Part shown: positions 27,483 to 36,117 of the stretch, one piece after another
Layout: each line of letters starts with the position of its first letter
How positions within the stretch are numbered: the first letter of the stretch is position 1
Source of the DNA: Microbacterium sp. PM5
Lineage (GTDB): Bacteria > Actinomycetota > Actinomycetes > Actinomycetales > Microbacteriaceae
Direction of reading: 5' to 3'
DNA length: 64,000 nucleotides
Assembly: GCF_003293595.1 (NCBI RefSeq)
Contig: NZ_CP022162.1
Span: 1,085,737-1,149,736 of the forward strand
Notes under the pieces: model-generated
The model's input: the letters and a program-made list of their open reading frames with translations, nothing else
What the model was told of the DNA's origin: nothing
Database searches by the model: none
Made by a program: the position numbers and the translations under genes

Positions 27483-27598
27483 GGATAGCACCTCGTCGCG
27501 GCGCACGCCGCATGGGGGTTCGGTCGGCATAAGCCTATACGGGCACGCCCGTCATCCGCGGAGCGCCCACCCCGGACGCTCGCCGAGGGCCAGGACGG

Positions 27599-27901
27599 TC
27601 AGGGAGCGGTCGTCGGCGTCGGGGTCGGGGCGGGGATGTCGGATGAGCCGGGCAGCTCGACCGGAGTGGGAGCGGGTGTGCCGGCGTCTGTCGGTGCGGG
27701 TGTGGGAGCGCCCGGACCCGCCGTGTAGTACGCGACCTGCCCGCCGACCACCGCGAGGATGAGGAGTCCTCCGGCGACGCCGGCGATGACGTTGTCGCGG
27801 CGCCGGCGCGCGATGAGGCTCGCGTGGAACTCCTGGCGTGCCCGATAGACGCGTGCGCGTTCTTTCTCGTCGCGCGATTGCTTCTTGCCCGCCGCAGCCA
27901 C
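27599..27901 (-). CDS. Small single-pass membrane protein with Pro/Thr-rich tail
   Basis: 100 residues. Residues 1-36 are basic and helical (KKQSRDEKERARVYRARQEF), 38-62 form one hydrophobic helix, and the external tail is Pro/Thr/Ala-rich with PTPAPT-like repeats. The GTG start has GGAGGT six bases upstream. I do not recognise a function. It follows the divergent rarA promoter region and lies upstream of the DUF349 gene on the same strand. Confidence 0.65.
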   Translation of the reverse strand: MAAAGKKQSRDEKERARVYRARQEFHASLIARRRRDNVIAGVAGGLLILAVVGGQVAYYTAGPGAPTPAPTDAGTPAPTPVELPGSSDIPAPTPTPTTAP

Positions 27902-28026
27902 CCGGACCTCCTTCGTCGTCGCGCACCACGACCGCGGTCATCCGGGCCGCGCGGCGCTCTGGGAAGACTACGTCCCGGCGAGCGCTGTCGACAAACGCGG
28001 TCGACCCCGACGTCGGCGGGCACGGA

Positions 28027-28032
28027 TAGCCT
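28027..28032 (+). promoter_or_regulatory. -10 box TAGCCT before rarA
   Basis: TAGCCT, six bases, GTG at 28039: predicted leaderless transcript. Confidence 0.5.
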
Positions 28033-28038
28033 GGTTCG

Positions 28039-29370
28039 GTGGCATCGGCATCCGCTCTCTTCCAGGGTCAGACCCCGCTGGCCGTGCGGATGCGACCGAC
28101 CTCGCTGGAGGAGGTGGCCGGTCAGGGGCATCTGCTGCGACCCGGATCTCCCTTGGTCGCCCTCGCCGACCCTGCGGGCGCCGCGAAGACGGCCGTCTCG
28201 GTGATCCTGTGGGGGCCGCCCGGCACCGGCAAGACGACGCTCGCGCAGGCGATCGCGCGCACGTCCGGACGTCGGTTCGTGGAGCTCTCGGCGGTCACCG
28301 CCGGGGTGAAGGACGTGCGCGAGGTGATGCAGGAGGCGATGACCCAGCGCGACCTGTACGGCATCTCGACGATCCTCTTCCTCGACGAGATTCACCGCTT
28401 CACCAAGGCGCAGCAGGACGCGCTGCTGCCGGGTGTGGAGAACGGCTGGGTGATCCTGATCGCGGCGACCACCGAGAATCCGTCCTTCTCGGTCATCTCT
28501 CCCTTGCTCTCGCGCTCGCTGCTGCTGACGCTCAAGCCGCTCACCGACGACGACCTCGGCCTGCTGCTCGATCGCGCGGTGTCCGACGCGCGCGGCTTGG
28601 ACGGCGCCGTGGTGCTGGATGCCGAGGCGCGCACGGCGCTCGTTCAGCTGGCCTCCGGCGACGCACGCCGCGCGCTCACCTCGCTCGAAGCGGCGGCAGC
28701 GATGGTCGCCGACGCCGATCCAGACGGCGACGAACGCCCGGCCGTGACAGCGGCCCACGTGGCCCAGGCCGTCGATCGTGCACTGCTGCGCTACGACCGC
28801 CAAGGGGACGAACACTACGACGTCATCAGCGCGTTCATCAAGTCGATCCGCGGCTCCGACGTCGATGCTGCCATGCACTATCTGGCGCGGATGATCGAGG
28901 CGGGGGAGGATCCGCGCTTCATCGCCCGGCGTCTGGTGATCTCGGCATCCGAAGACGTCGGCCTCGCCGATCCGCAGGCGCTCGTCATCGCGGTCGCCGC
29001 CGCCGATGCGGTCGCCTTCATCGGCATGCCGGAGGGCCGGATCCCGCTGGCGGAGGCGACCGCCTACCTCGCGACGACCGCCAAGTCGAACGCGGCCTAC
29101 CTCGCGATCGACAAGGCGATCGCCGACGTACGCGCCGGCGGCTTCGGACGTGTGCCCACTCACCTCCGCGACGCGCACTACCCGGGCGCGAAGCGGCTCG
29201 GTCACGGCAAGGGCTACGTCTACCCCCACGATCTCGAGGTGGGCGTCGCCACGCAGCAGTACCTGCCGGACGAGCTGCGGGGCCGCCACTACTACGAGCC
29301 GACCGGACGCGGACTCGAACGCGACATCGCGGCGCGCGTCGAAAAGATCCGCAAGATCCTGGGCGACTGA
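28039..29370 (+). CDS. rarA: Replication-associated recombination protein A
   Basis: 443 residues. AAA+ ATPase related to clamp loaders that acts at stalled forks. [15 protein letters not shown] at the start, Walker [12 protein letters not shown], Walker [10 protein letters not shown], sensor 1 [11 protein letters not shown], and the C-terminal domain with [22 protein letters not shown] and [11 protein letters not shown], all RarA/MgsA hallmarks. In many actinobacteria rarA precedes rpsD and alaS, which is the case here with two genes between. Confidence 0.95.
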   Translation: MASASALFQGQTPLAVRMRPTSLEEVAGQGHLLRPGSPLVALADPAGAAKTAVSVILWGPPGTGKTTLAQAIARTSGRRFVELSAVTAGVKDVREVMQEAMTQRDLYGISTILFLDEIHRFTKAQQDALLPGVENGWVILIAATTENPSFSVISPLLSRSLLLTLKPLTDDDLGLLLDRAVSDARGLDGAVVLDAEARTALVQLASGDARRALTSLEAAAAMVADADPDGDERPAVTAAHVAQAVDRALLRYDRQGDEHYDVISAFIKSIRGSDVDAAMHYLARMIEAGEDPRFIARRLVISASEDVGLADPQALVIAVAAADAVAFIGMPEGRIPLAEATAYLATTAKSNAAYLAIDKAIADVRAGGFGRVPTHLRDAHYPGAKRLGHGKGYVYPHDLEVGVATQQYLPDELRGRHYYEPTGRGLERDIAARVEKIRKILGD

Positions 29371-29425
29371 GCGCGTCCGAGGGCGCCGATGAGGGCGCGC
29401 CGCCGGCCGGTGCGAGGATCGACGT

Positions 29426-30934
29426 ATGGACGCCGAGAGCGCGCAGCCCTGGGAGCTGCTCACCGAGACCGAGGCCTACGACGGTTACACGCGTGTACGC
29501 AGGGACACCTACCGTCTCCCGGACGGCTCGGTCTCCGAATGGGACGTGCTCGAGCAGGGCGACACCGTCGCGGTCGTGGCTCTCACCGACGCGGGTGATG
29601 TGCTCCTGTTCGAGCAGTACCGCGTCGGTCCGCGCGCGCTGGTGCGTGAGCTCCCCGGCGGCCTGATCGACGCGGGGGAGGACGCCCTGACGGCGGCGGC
29701 GCGCGAGCTGCTCGAGGAGACGGGTCATCGCGCCGCGGCGCTGTTCCACGCCGGGAGCGAGTGGTCGGGTGCCAACTCCACCCGACGCAAGAACGTCGTC
29801 GTTGCCGCAGGATGCCGTCGCGTGGCCGACCCGCGATGGGAAGAAGGCGAGACAGGCGTCGTCCGCACGATCGGAATCGGAGAGCTGATCCCGCACCTGC
29901 TGGCGGGCGACGTGAGCGACGCGGGTGAAGCCTCGCGCGGGCTGCTCGTGTTCGCGAGGTCGTCCCTCACCGACCCGGTGCTGCGACGTGCGCAGCAATG
30001 GATACGCGCGGCCCTGGGCAGCATGCTGCGACCGGAACCTGTGGCAGCGCCCGTCGACGAGTTCACACTGTTCTGGGATCGCCTCGATGCGGACGACCCC
30101 GCGGCGGCGCGCGCAGAGCTGGGTCGACTGCTCGACGCGCGCGGACTGGACGACGCCCGCGCCGCATTCGAGCGGGCGTCACTGCACGACGCACTCGGGG
30201 AGGAAGATGCGGCGATCCCGCTGTATCGGCAGGCCCTGGAGCGGGGGCTGGGCGCGCCCCAGCGCACCGAGGCGATCATCCAGCTGGCGAGCTCGCTGCG
30301 CAACGTCGGCGACACCTCTTCCGCAATGGCGCTGCTGCGCACCATCGGCGACGACGACCCGCTGGTCAGCTCTGCGCGCGCCTTCCTCGCCCTCGCATTG
30401 CATGACGACGAGAAGCCGACCGCAGCGGTGCGCACGGCTCTGCAGACGCTCGCGCCGACGCTGCCGCAGTATCGCCGAGCCGTCGACGCGTACGCCGGCG
30501 AGCTGGCGAGCCTCGCCCGCATCCGCGCGATCGCCGTCGGCCTCCTGGTCACGGACGGGCACGTGCTGCTCGAGTCCTACCCGCAGACCGACGAGCACGG
30601 AGAGTTCCTCCGCGCCCCCGGTGGGGGCATCGAGTTCGGCGAGACAGCGGAGCGCGCCGTCGTCCGGGAGTTCGCCGAGGAGCTGGCGGCCGAGCTCGAC
30701 GATGTCGTGCTCGAAGCGGTGACCGAGAACATCTTCGACGGCGCCAGCGGTCGAGGTCACGAGATCGTCTACGTCTTCCGCGTGCAGTCGCCGCAGTTGG
30801 CCGCGCTGCCCCGGGACCAACGGCTGGCGGTGCGCGACAGCCACACGACGGTCGGCTGGTACGAGATCGCGGCACTGTCGGCGGCTGACGCACCCGCCGT
30901 GTATCCGGCGGGCGTGCTCGACCTGCTGCGCTGA
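29426..30934 (+). CDS. Nudix-TPR-Nudix fusion protein
   Basis: 502 residues with three parts. Residues about 40-190 are a Nudix hydrolase of the ADP-sugar type with a complete Nudix box (GLIDAGEDALTAAARELLEE then TG). Residues about 215-350 match the TPR_5 family: FWDRLDADDPAAARAELGRL, RASLHDALGEEDAAIPLYRQ and IQLASSLRNVGDTSSAMALL. Residues about 365-500 are a second Nudix domain whose box, GGIEFGETAERAVVREFAEE, is followed by LA, so the usual terminal Gly is Ala. TPR_5 is normally a stand-alone protein. Substrates are unknown. ATG 29426 follows GAGGAT by six bases. Confidence 0.8.
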   Translation: MDAESAQPWELLTETEAYDGYTRVRRDTYRLPDGSVSEWDVLEQGDTVAVVALTDAGDVLLFEQYRVGPRALVRELPGGLIDAGEDALTAAARELLEETGHRAAALFHAGSEWSGANSTRRKNVVVAAGCRRVADPRWEEGETGVVRTIGIGELIPHLLAGDVSDAGEASRGLLVFARSSLTDPVLRRAQQWIRAALGSMLRPEPVAAPVDEFTLFWDRLDADDPAAARAELGRLLDARGLDDARAAFERASLHDALGEEDAAIPLYRQALERGLGAPQRTEAIIQLASSLRNVGDTSSAMALLRTIGDDDPLVSSARAFLALALHDDEKPTAAVRTALQTLAPTLPQYRRAVDAYAGELASLARIRAIAVGLLVTDGHVLLESYPQTDEHGEFLRAPGGGIEFGETAERAVVREFAEELAAELDDVVLEAVTENIFDGASGRGHEIVYVFRVQSPQLAALPRDQRLAVRDSHTTVGWYEIAALSAADAPAVYPAGVLDLLR

Positions 30935-30959
30935 GAGTCGAGTGTGACAGGCTGACACG

Positions 30960-31694
30960 ATGCCAGCTCTGCTCATCGGCGTCATCGCCGTCACGCTGCT
31001 CAACCTGTACGCGGGCGTCCTGATCGTGCTGCGTGCGCGGGTCTACGGCGTGAAGCTGTACCGGCCGATGCTGCTGAACATCGGGCTCTCCTTCCTTCCG
31101 GTTCTGCTCGCCGTGGTCCTCGGCGCGGGACTTCTGCTGCTGACCCCGGTGATCGGCCTGGCGACCGAGGAGATCGCCGGCGCGGGAGCGGTCGCCGTAT
31201 GGGCCTACCTGATCGTCGCCACGATGCTGTGGCTCGTGTTCTTCCCCAACTCGGTGTACCTGATCACCGAACTCAACTTCAGCCATCGGGCAGAAACCAC
31301 GCCGGTACCGCTGTGGTACGACATCGTCCAGACGCTGGCGCTCACTCTCTCCGGCATCGCGAACGCCGTCCTCAGTCTGGCGGTCGTGCAGACCATGGGC
31401 CTCGCTCTCATCGATCGCCCCGATGGACGCATCCCCGCCGTCAGTTGGGTCTTCGCGGCGAGCGTGATCGTGCTCGGCGCGGTCGGCGTGTACCTCGGGC
31501 GCTACCTGCGATTCAACAGCTGGGACATCCGTCATCCGGGCTCGATGATCCGAAAGCTGGGCACCCACCTGCGTCAGCGCGGAAAGGCCCTGGAAGCGTT
31601 CGGTTTCGTCCTCACTCACTCACTGCTGATCGGCATCCTCTACGTCCCGCTGTTCGCGCTCGGCTGGTCCGCGTTGCGTGCGGGGGCCCTCTGA
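30960..31694 (+). CDS. DUF1361 membrane protein
   Basis: 244 residues with about seven membrane helices. The conserved WLVFFPNSVYLITEL, WYDIVQTLALTLSGI and GVYLGRYLRFNSWD are DUF1361 signatures. The function is unknown. The ATG lies six bases after CAGGCT, a weak -10. Its last codon is immediately followed by the rpsD promoter. Confidence 0.88.
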   Translation: MPALLIGVIAVTLLNLYAGVLIVLRARVYGVKLYRPMLLNIGLSFLPVLLAVVLGAGLLLLTPVIGLATEEIAGAGAVAVWAYLIVATMLWLVFFPNSVYLITELNFSHRAETTPVPLWYDIVQTLALTLSGIANAVLSLAVVQTMGLALIDRPDGRIPAVSWVFAASVIVLGAVGVYLGRYLRFNSWDIRHPGSMIRKLGTHLRQRGKALEAFGFVLTHSLLIGILYVPLFALGWSALRAGAL

Positions 31695-31700
31695 TACAGT
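31695..31700 (+). promoter_or_regulatory. -10 box TACAGT of rpsD
   Basis: TACAGT with TTGCGT (31674-31679) 15 bases upstream as -35 candidate. It gives a leader of about 140 bases before rpsD, long enough to hold autoregulatory structure as known for S4 in other bacteria; no specific motif was identified. Confidence 0.5.
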
Positions 31701-31847
31701 GGAGTGGCTCGAAACCGGTTTTCGGGCATCCCCTCTCTTCTTCACCGACCTTCCGGCATGCCCCGGCGTGCAGTCCGGACAGGGCGAGGAGAGGCGATAC
31801 GTCCGCGAGGCGCGACAGTCGCGTCCGCGTAACGAAAGGAACACTTC

Positions 31848-32477
31848 GTGGCTACGAAGTCCCAGGACCGCCGCAAGGTGCGTCTGTCGCGCGCCCTCGG
31901 CGTCGCGCTGACCCCGAAGGCAGCCAAGTACCTCGAGAAGCGCCCGTACGCCCCCGGCGAGCACGGTCGCACCAAGCGCAAGCAGGACAGCGACTTCGCC
32001 GTCCGTCTGCGCGAGAAGCAGCGTCTGCGCGAGCAGTACGGCATCCGCGAGAAGCAGATGCGCAACACCTTCAACGAGGCCCGTCGCCAGGACGGCCTGA
32101 CCGGTGAGAACCTCGTCGAGCTGCTCGAGATGCGCCTCGACGCCCTCGTGCTGCGTGCCGGCTTCGCCCGCACCACGGCGCAGGCGCGCCAGCTCGTCGT
32201 GCACCGCCACATCCTCGTGGACGGCCAGCTCGTCGACCGCCCGTCGTTCCGCGTCAAGCCCGGTCAGCTCATCCACGTCAAGCCCAAGAGCGAGTCGCTG
32301 GAGCCCTTCCAGGTCGCCGCTCTCGGTGGCCACGCCGAGGTTCTGCCCCCGGTTCCGGGCTACCTCGAGGTCGAGCTCGACAAGCTGCAGGCCAAGCTCG
32401 TGCGTCGTCCGAAGCGTGCGGAGGTCCCCGTCACGGGTGACGTCCAGCTCGTCGTCGAGTACTACGCCGCGCGCTGA
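31848..32477 (+). CDS. rpsD: 30S ribosomal protein S4
   Basis: 209 residues, full length. Primary 16S rRNA binder. N-terminal S4 domain with RRKVRLSRALG and YPPGEHG-like RPYAPGEHGRTKRKQ, then the S4 RNA-binding fold MRLDALVLRAGFARTTAQAR-QLVVHRHILVDG, ending in VVEYYAAR. The N-terminus lacks the four zinc-binding cysteines of the C+ form, so it is a zinc-free paralogue type. GTG start with GAAAGGA eight bases upstream. Here rpsD stands alone, not next to rpsK-rpoA. Confidence 0.96.
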   Translation: MATKSQDRRKVRLSRALGVALTPKAAKYLEKRPYAPGEHGRTKRKQDSDFAVRLREKQRLREQYGIREKQMRNTFNEARRQDGLTGENLVELLEMRLDALVLRAGFARTTAQARQLVVHRHILVDGQLVDRPSFRVKPGQLIHVKPKSESLEPFQVAALGGHAEVLPPVPGYLEVELDKLQAKLVRRPKRAEVPVTGDVQLVVEYYAAR

Positions 32478-32490
32478 CGTGCGCTGACAC

Positions 32491-32522
32491 GTTTCGACTC
32501 GCTGCGCCTGCTCAACGACCGG
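32491..32522. repeat. One-arm copy of the 12.2-kb repeat
   Basis: Identical to the left arm at 12189-12220 apart from two swapped bases (GCGCCTGC for GCGCTCGC). No second arm follows, so it is a truncated copy. It lies in the gap after rpsD. Confidence 0.75.
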
Positions 32523-32547
32523 GTGTGGTGGATCGACCGTGTGTCGT

Positions 32548-32583
32548 CCGAAGGGCGTCGGGGTTCTCCCCGGCGCCCTTCGG
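32548..32583 (+). terminator. Hairpin terminator after rpsD
   Basis: CCGAAGGGCG-TCGGGG, loop TTCT, CCCCGGCGCCCTTCGG: a long near-perfect stem with G-T pairs, about 70 bases after the rpsD stop. No T-run, so it may act with Rho or as a GC-type terminator. Confidence 0.65.
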
Positions 32584-32631
32584 CGTTCCCGCAGACCCAT
32601 CGAGACGGGCCGTGCACCTAACATGGAACGC

Positions 32632-32913
32632 ATGAAGAAGGTGCTGTGGTTCGTCGTGGGTCTCGCGGGAGGCTTCGTCGCCGCCCACTTCGTGAACAAG
32701 GACCCGCGCGGCCACGAGGTTCTCGCCGAGGTCGATGCGCGCATCACCGAGTTCACCGAGCGCATCGGCGAGGCGTACCGCGCCCAGGAGGCGAAGATCG
32801 ACGGCATCGCCGAGAACGTCAAGGATGCCGCCGCCCACGCCGTCGACGCGGCCACGGACACGGTCTCCCGCGCCGTGGATGCCGTGTCCGACGCCGCCAC
32901 GAACGCCGACTGA
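32632..32913 (+). CDS. Small YtxH-like membrane protein
   Basis: 93 residues: KKVLWFVVGLAGGFVAAHFV forms one N-terminal helix, then a long amphipathic helix rich in Ala/Asp/Val (VKDAAAHAVDAATDTVSRAV). This resembles YtxH/apolipoprotein-like stress proteins. ATG 32632 is chosen over ATG 32623 because TAACAT (32619-32624) overlaps the latter and ends seven bases before the former. It lies between rpsD and alaS, a common actinobacterial position for such a gene. Confidence 0.7.
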   Translation: MKKVLWFVVGLAGGFVAAHFVNKDPRGHEVLAEVDARITEFTERIGEAYRAQEAKIDGIAENVKDAAAHAVDAATDTVSRAVDAVSDAATNAD

Positions 32914-32983
32914 CCACACACCCGCACCGTCCCGTACGGGACCGTCCGTCCCGCACGCCCGTGCTCTGCCGAGGAACCCACAG

Positions 32984-35647
32984 ATGAAGACCGCCGAGAT
33001 CGCCCAGCGCTACCTGGACTACTTCGAGAAGAACGGGCACACGATCGTGCCCTCGGCATCCCTGGTCACCGACGACCCGGCACTGCTGTTCACCGTCGCC
33101 GGAATGGTGCCGTTCATCCCCTACCTGTCCGGTGACGTGCCGGCCCCCTACGCTCGCGCGGCCGACAATCAGAAGTGCATCCGCACCAACGACATCGAAG
33201 AGGTCGGCAAGACCCCGCGGCACGGCACCTTCTTCCAGATGCTCGGCAACTGGTCGTTCGGCGACTACTTCAAGGAAGGCGCCATCCGCTACGCCTGGGA
33301 GCTGCTGACCACATCCGAGGACGACGGTGGACTGGGCTTCGACCCGAAGGATCTGTGGGTCACGGTCTACGAGGAGGACGACGAAGCGCACGATCTGTGG
33401 TTGCGTCTCACCGATCTTCCCGAGGAGCGCATCCAGCGTCTGGGTAAGGACACGAACTACTGGTCCACGGGACTGCCCGGCCCGGCCGGCCCGTGCTCGG
33501 AGATCTTCTTCGACCGCGGTCCCGCGTACGGCATCGACGGCGGACCGGCGACCGACGACGACCGCTACGTCGAGATCTGGAACCTCGTGTTCATGCAGTA
33601 CGAGATCACGGACGTGCGCAGCAAGTACGACTTCACGATCGTCGGCGAACTGCCGAACAAGAACATCGACACCGGCATGGGCTTGGAGCGCATCGCGTTC
33701 ATCAAGCAGGGCGTCGACAACATGTACGAGACCGACCAGGTGCGCCCCGTGCTGGACGCGGCCGTGGCCCTGTCGGGAAAGGCGTACGGCGCCGACCACG
33801 ACGATGACGTGCGCTTCCGCGTCGTCGCCGACCACGTGCGTTCCTCGCTCATGCTGCTGAGCGACGGCGTGACGCCGGCGAACGAGGGCCGCGGCTACAT
33901 CCTCCGCCGCCTCATGCGCCGCGTGATCCGCTCCATGCGTCTTCTGGGCGTGGACGGACCGACCTTCGCGACCTTGTTCGCGGCGTCACGCGACGCGATG
34001 AAGGACGCCTACCCGATCGTCGGCGCCGACTACGACCGTCTGGTGACCTACGCCCTCGCGGAAGAGGCCACGTTCCTGCGCACTCTCGCCGCCGGCTCGG
34101 AGAACCTCGACGCCTCGATCGCGGCGGCCAAGGACGCAGGCGGCACCACGATCGGCGGCGCAGAGGCGTTCCTGCTCCATGACACCTACGGCTTCCCCAT
34201 CGACCTCACGATGGAGATCGTCGAGGAGGCGGGGCTCACCGTCGACCGCGATGCGTTCGACACCCTGATGCATGAGCAGCGCGCTCGTGCGAAGGCCGAC
34301 GCGCGCTCGCGCAAGCGCCAACTGGCCGATACCAGCGTCTACCGCGACTTCCGCGCGAAGGGCGAGACCGTCTTCACCGGCTACACCGATTGGGAGACCG
34401 AGTCGACCGTCCTCGGACTCCTCGTCGACGGTGCCCCCGCACAGCGGGCGGTGCAGGGGCAGATCGCGGAGGTGATCCTCGCCGAGACCTCGCTGTACGC
34501 CGAGAGCGGCGGACAGGTCGCCGATAAGGGTGTGATCGTGGGTCCCGGCTACGAACTCGAGGTCCTGGACGTGCAGCGCCCGGTGCCGGGGCTGGTCAGC
34601 CACACGGTCGAGGTGACCTCGGGCGAGGTCGGCGTGGGCCAGCCCGCGACGAGCGTCGTGGATGCCGTCAACCGCCGCGCGGCACAGCAGGCGCACTCGG
34701 CGACCCACCTCGTGCACGCGGCCCTGCGCGACACGCTCGGAAAGTCGGCCACGCAGGCCGGATCGCTCAACCGCGCCGGCTACATGCGGTTCGACTTCTC
34801 CTGGGGTCAGACACTGTCGGAGGCGACCAAGACGGAGATCGAGGAGATCGCGAACAACGCCGTGCGCGACAATCTGCAGGTGAGCACGCGCGTCCTCCCT
34901 CTCGACGAGGCCAAGGCCGCCGGCGCGATGGCGCTGTTCGGCGAGAAGTACGGCGACACGGTGCGCATGGTCGACATCGGCGGCCCCTGGTCGCGCGAGC
35001 TGTGCGGCGGCACACATGTGAGCTCCAGTGCGGAGATCGGCCTCATCAACCTCGTCGGGGAGTCGTCCGTGGGCGCGTCCACGCGACGCGTGGAAGCTCT
35101 CGTCGGTCTGGACGCCTTCCGGGAGCTCGCTGCCGAGCGTGCCATCGTCTCGCAGTTGTCGACCTCGCTGAAGACACCCAAAGACCAGCTCGCGAGCCGC
35201 GTCGCCGATCTCGCCGCGAGCCTGAAGGCCGCTGAGAAGCGCATCGCCCAGTTCGAGGCCAAAGCTCTGGAGAGCCGGCTGCCGGAACTGGCCGGGTCGG
35301 CGCAGGCGACCGGCGCGTTCCGCCTCGTCGCCCAGTCGCTGGGTGGCGCGGCGTCGGCGGACGATGTGCGCACGTTGGCCCTGCAGGTGCGCGAGCGCGT
35401 GGGCGCCGGTGCCGTCATCGCGCTCGGCGCCGTCGTCGGCGGCCGGCCCATCGTCATCGTCGCCACCGACGACGCAGCCCGCGCGGCGGGTGCCAAGGCA
35501 GGCGTGCTCGCCAAGAGCGCCGCCGCAGCGCTCGGCGGCGGCGGCGGCGGACGTGACGATGTCGCGCAGGGCGGCGGCACCGACGCGGATGCCCTCCCGC
35601 AGGCGCTCGCAGCAGTGACGCGTGCGCTGGAGACCCCCGGAGCGTGA
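32984..35647 (+). CDS. alaS: Alanine--tRNA ligase
   Basis: 887 residues, normal length. Class II catalytic core at the N-terminus (GNWSFGDYFKEGAIRYAWEL, motif 2 region), editing domain with HSATHLVHAALR and CGGTHV (zinc-site His and Cys), and a C-terminal DHHA1-like domain with a Gly-rich KAGVLAKSAAAALGGGGGG. ATG 32984 follows GAGGA by ten bases. Longer in-frame starts would run through the preceding gene. It overlaps ruvX by 4 bp and opens a long operon. Confidence 0.97.
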   Translation: MKTAEIAQRYLDYFEKNGHTIVPSASLVTDDPALLFTVAGMVPFIPYLSGDVPAPYARAADNQKCIRTNDIEEVGKTPRHGTFFQMLGNWSFGDYFKEGAIRYAWELLTTSEDDGGLGFDPKDLWVTVYEEDDEAHDLWLRLTDLPEERIQRLGKDTNYWSTGLPGPAGPCSEIFFDRGPAYGIDGGPATDDDRYVEIWNLVFMQYEITDVRSKYDFTIVGELPNKNIDTGMGLERIAFIKQGVDNMYETDQVRPVLDAAVALSGKAYGADHDDDVRFRVVADHVRSSLMLLSDGVTPANEGRGYILRRLMRRVIRSMRLLGVDGPTFATLFAASRDAMKDAYPIVGADYDRLVTYALAEEATFLRTLAAGSENLDASIAAAKDAGGTTIGGAEAFLLHDTYGFPIDLTMEIVEEAGLTVDRDAFDTLMHEQRARAKADARSRKRQLADTSVYRDFRAKGETVFTGYTDWETESTVLGLLVDGAPAQRAVQGQIAEVILAETSLYAESGGQVADKGVIVGPGYELEVLDVQRPVPGLVSHTVEVTSGEVGVGQPATSVVDAVNRRAAQQAHSATHLVHAALRDTLGKSATQAGSLNRAGYMRFDFSWGQTLSEATKTEIEEIANNAVRDNLQVSTRVLPLDEAKAAGAMALFGEKYGDTVRMVDIGGPWSRELCGGTHVSSSAEIGLINLVGESSVGASTRRVEALVGLDAFRELAAERAIVSQLSTSLKTPKDQLASRVADLAASLKAAEKRIAQFEAKALESRLPELAGSAQATGAFRLVAQSLGGAASADDVRTLALQVRERVGAGAVIALGAVVGGRPIVIVATDDAARAAGAKAGVLAKSAAAALGGGGGGRDDVAQGGGTDADALPQALAAVTRALETPGA

Positions 35648-36117
35648 GCGGCTTCCGGCCGGGAGTTCGCCTCGGGATCGACGTCGGCAAGGCGCGCATC
35701 GGGGTGGCACGGTGCGATCGCGACGGCCTGCTTGCCGTCCCCGTGGAGACGGTGCCCCGAACGGATGCCGCAGCGGCGCACATCGCGCGCCTCGCCGACG
35801 AGTACTCCGCCATGGAGCTGCTCGTCGGCCTGCCGATCAGCCTGTCGGGCGGCGAGACCGCCTCCACCGATGATGCGCGTGCGTTCGCGAGCGAGGTGCG
35901 CGCGGCATCCGGGGTGGAGGTGCGCCTCGTCGATGAACGCCTCAGCACGGTGAGCGCGCACGCGGCGCTGCGTGATGCCGGACGCTCCCAGCGTTCGTCT
36001 CGTAGGATTGTCGACCAAGTCGCCGCCGTCGTCCTGCTGCAGCAGGCGATCGACGTCGAGAAGAGCACCGGCGCCCCCGCCGGTGTCGCCGTGCCCGACC
36101 CGCAGGAGCCCGCCTGA
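35644..36117 (+). CDS. ruvX: RuvX/YqgF family nuclease
   Basis: 157 residues. RNase H-like fold with LGIDVGKARIGVA (first acidic residue), LLVGLPISLSGG and VRLVDERLSTVSAHAALR (second acidic site). The E. coli homologue processes the pre-16S rRNA 5' end; a Holliday-junction role is proposed in others. The alaS-ruvX-mltG-aro order is classic for actinobacteria. GTG start overlapping alaS. Confidence 0.94.
   Translation: MSGFRPGVRLGIDVGKARIGVARCDRDGLLAVPVETVPRTDAAAAHIARLADEYSAMELLVGLPISLSGGETASTDDARAFASEVRAASGVEVRLVDERLSTVSAHAALRDAGRSQRSSRRIVDQVAAVVLLQQAIDVEKSTGAPAGVAVPDPQEPA

Noticed and set aside
32735..32983. N-terminal extension of alaS
   Set aside because: The extra 83 codons overlap the YtxH-like gene in another frame and lack alaS similarity; ATG 32984 has its own ribosome-binding site.
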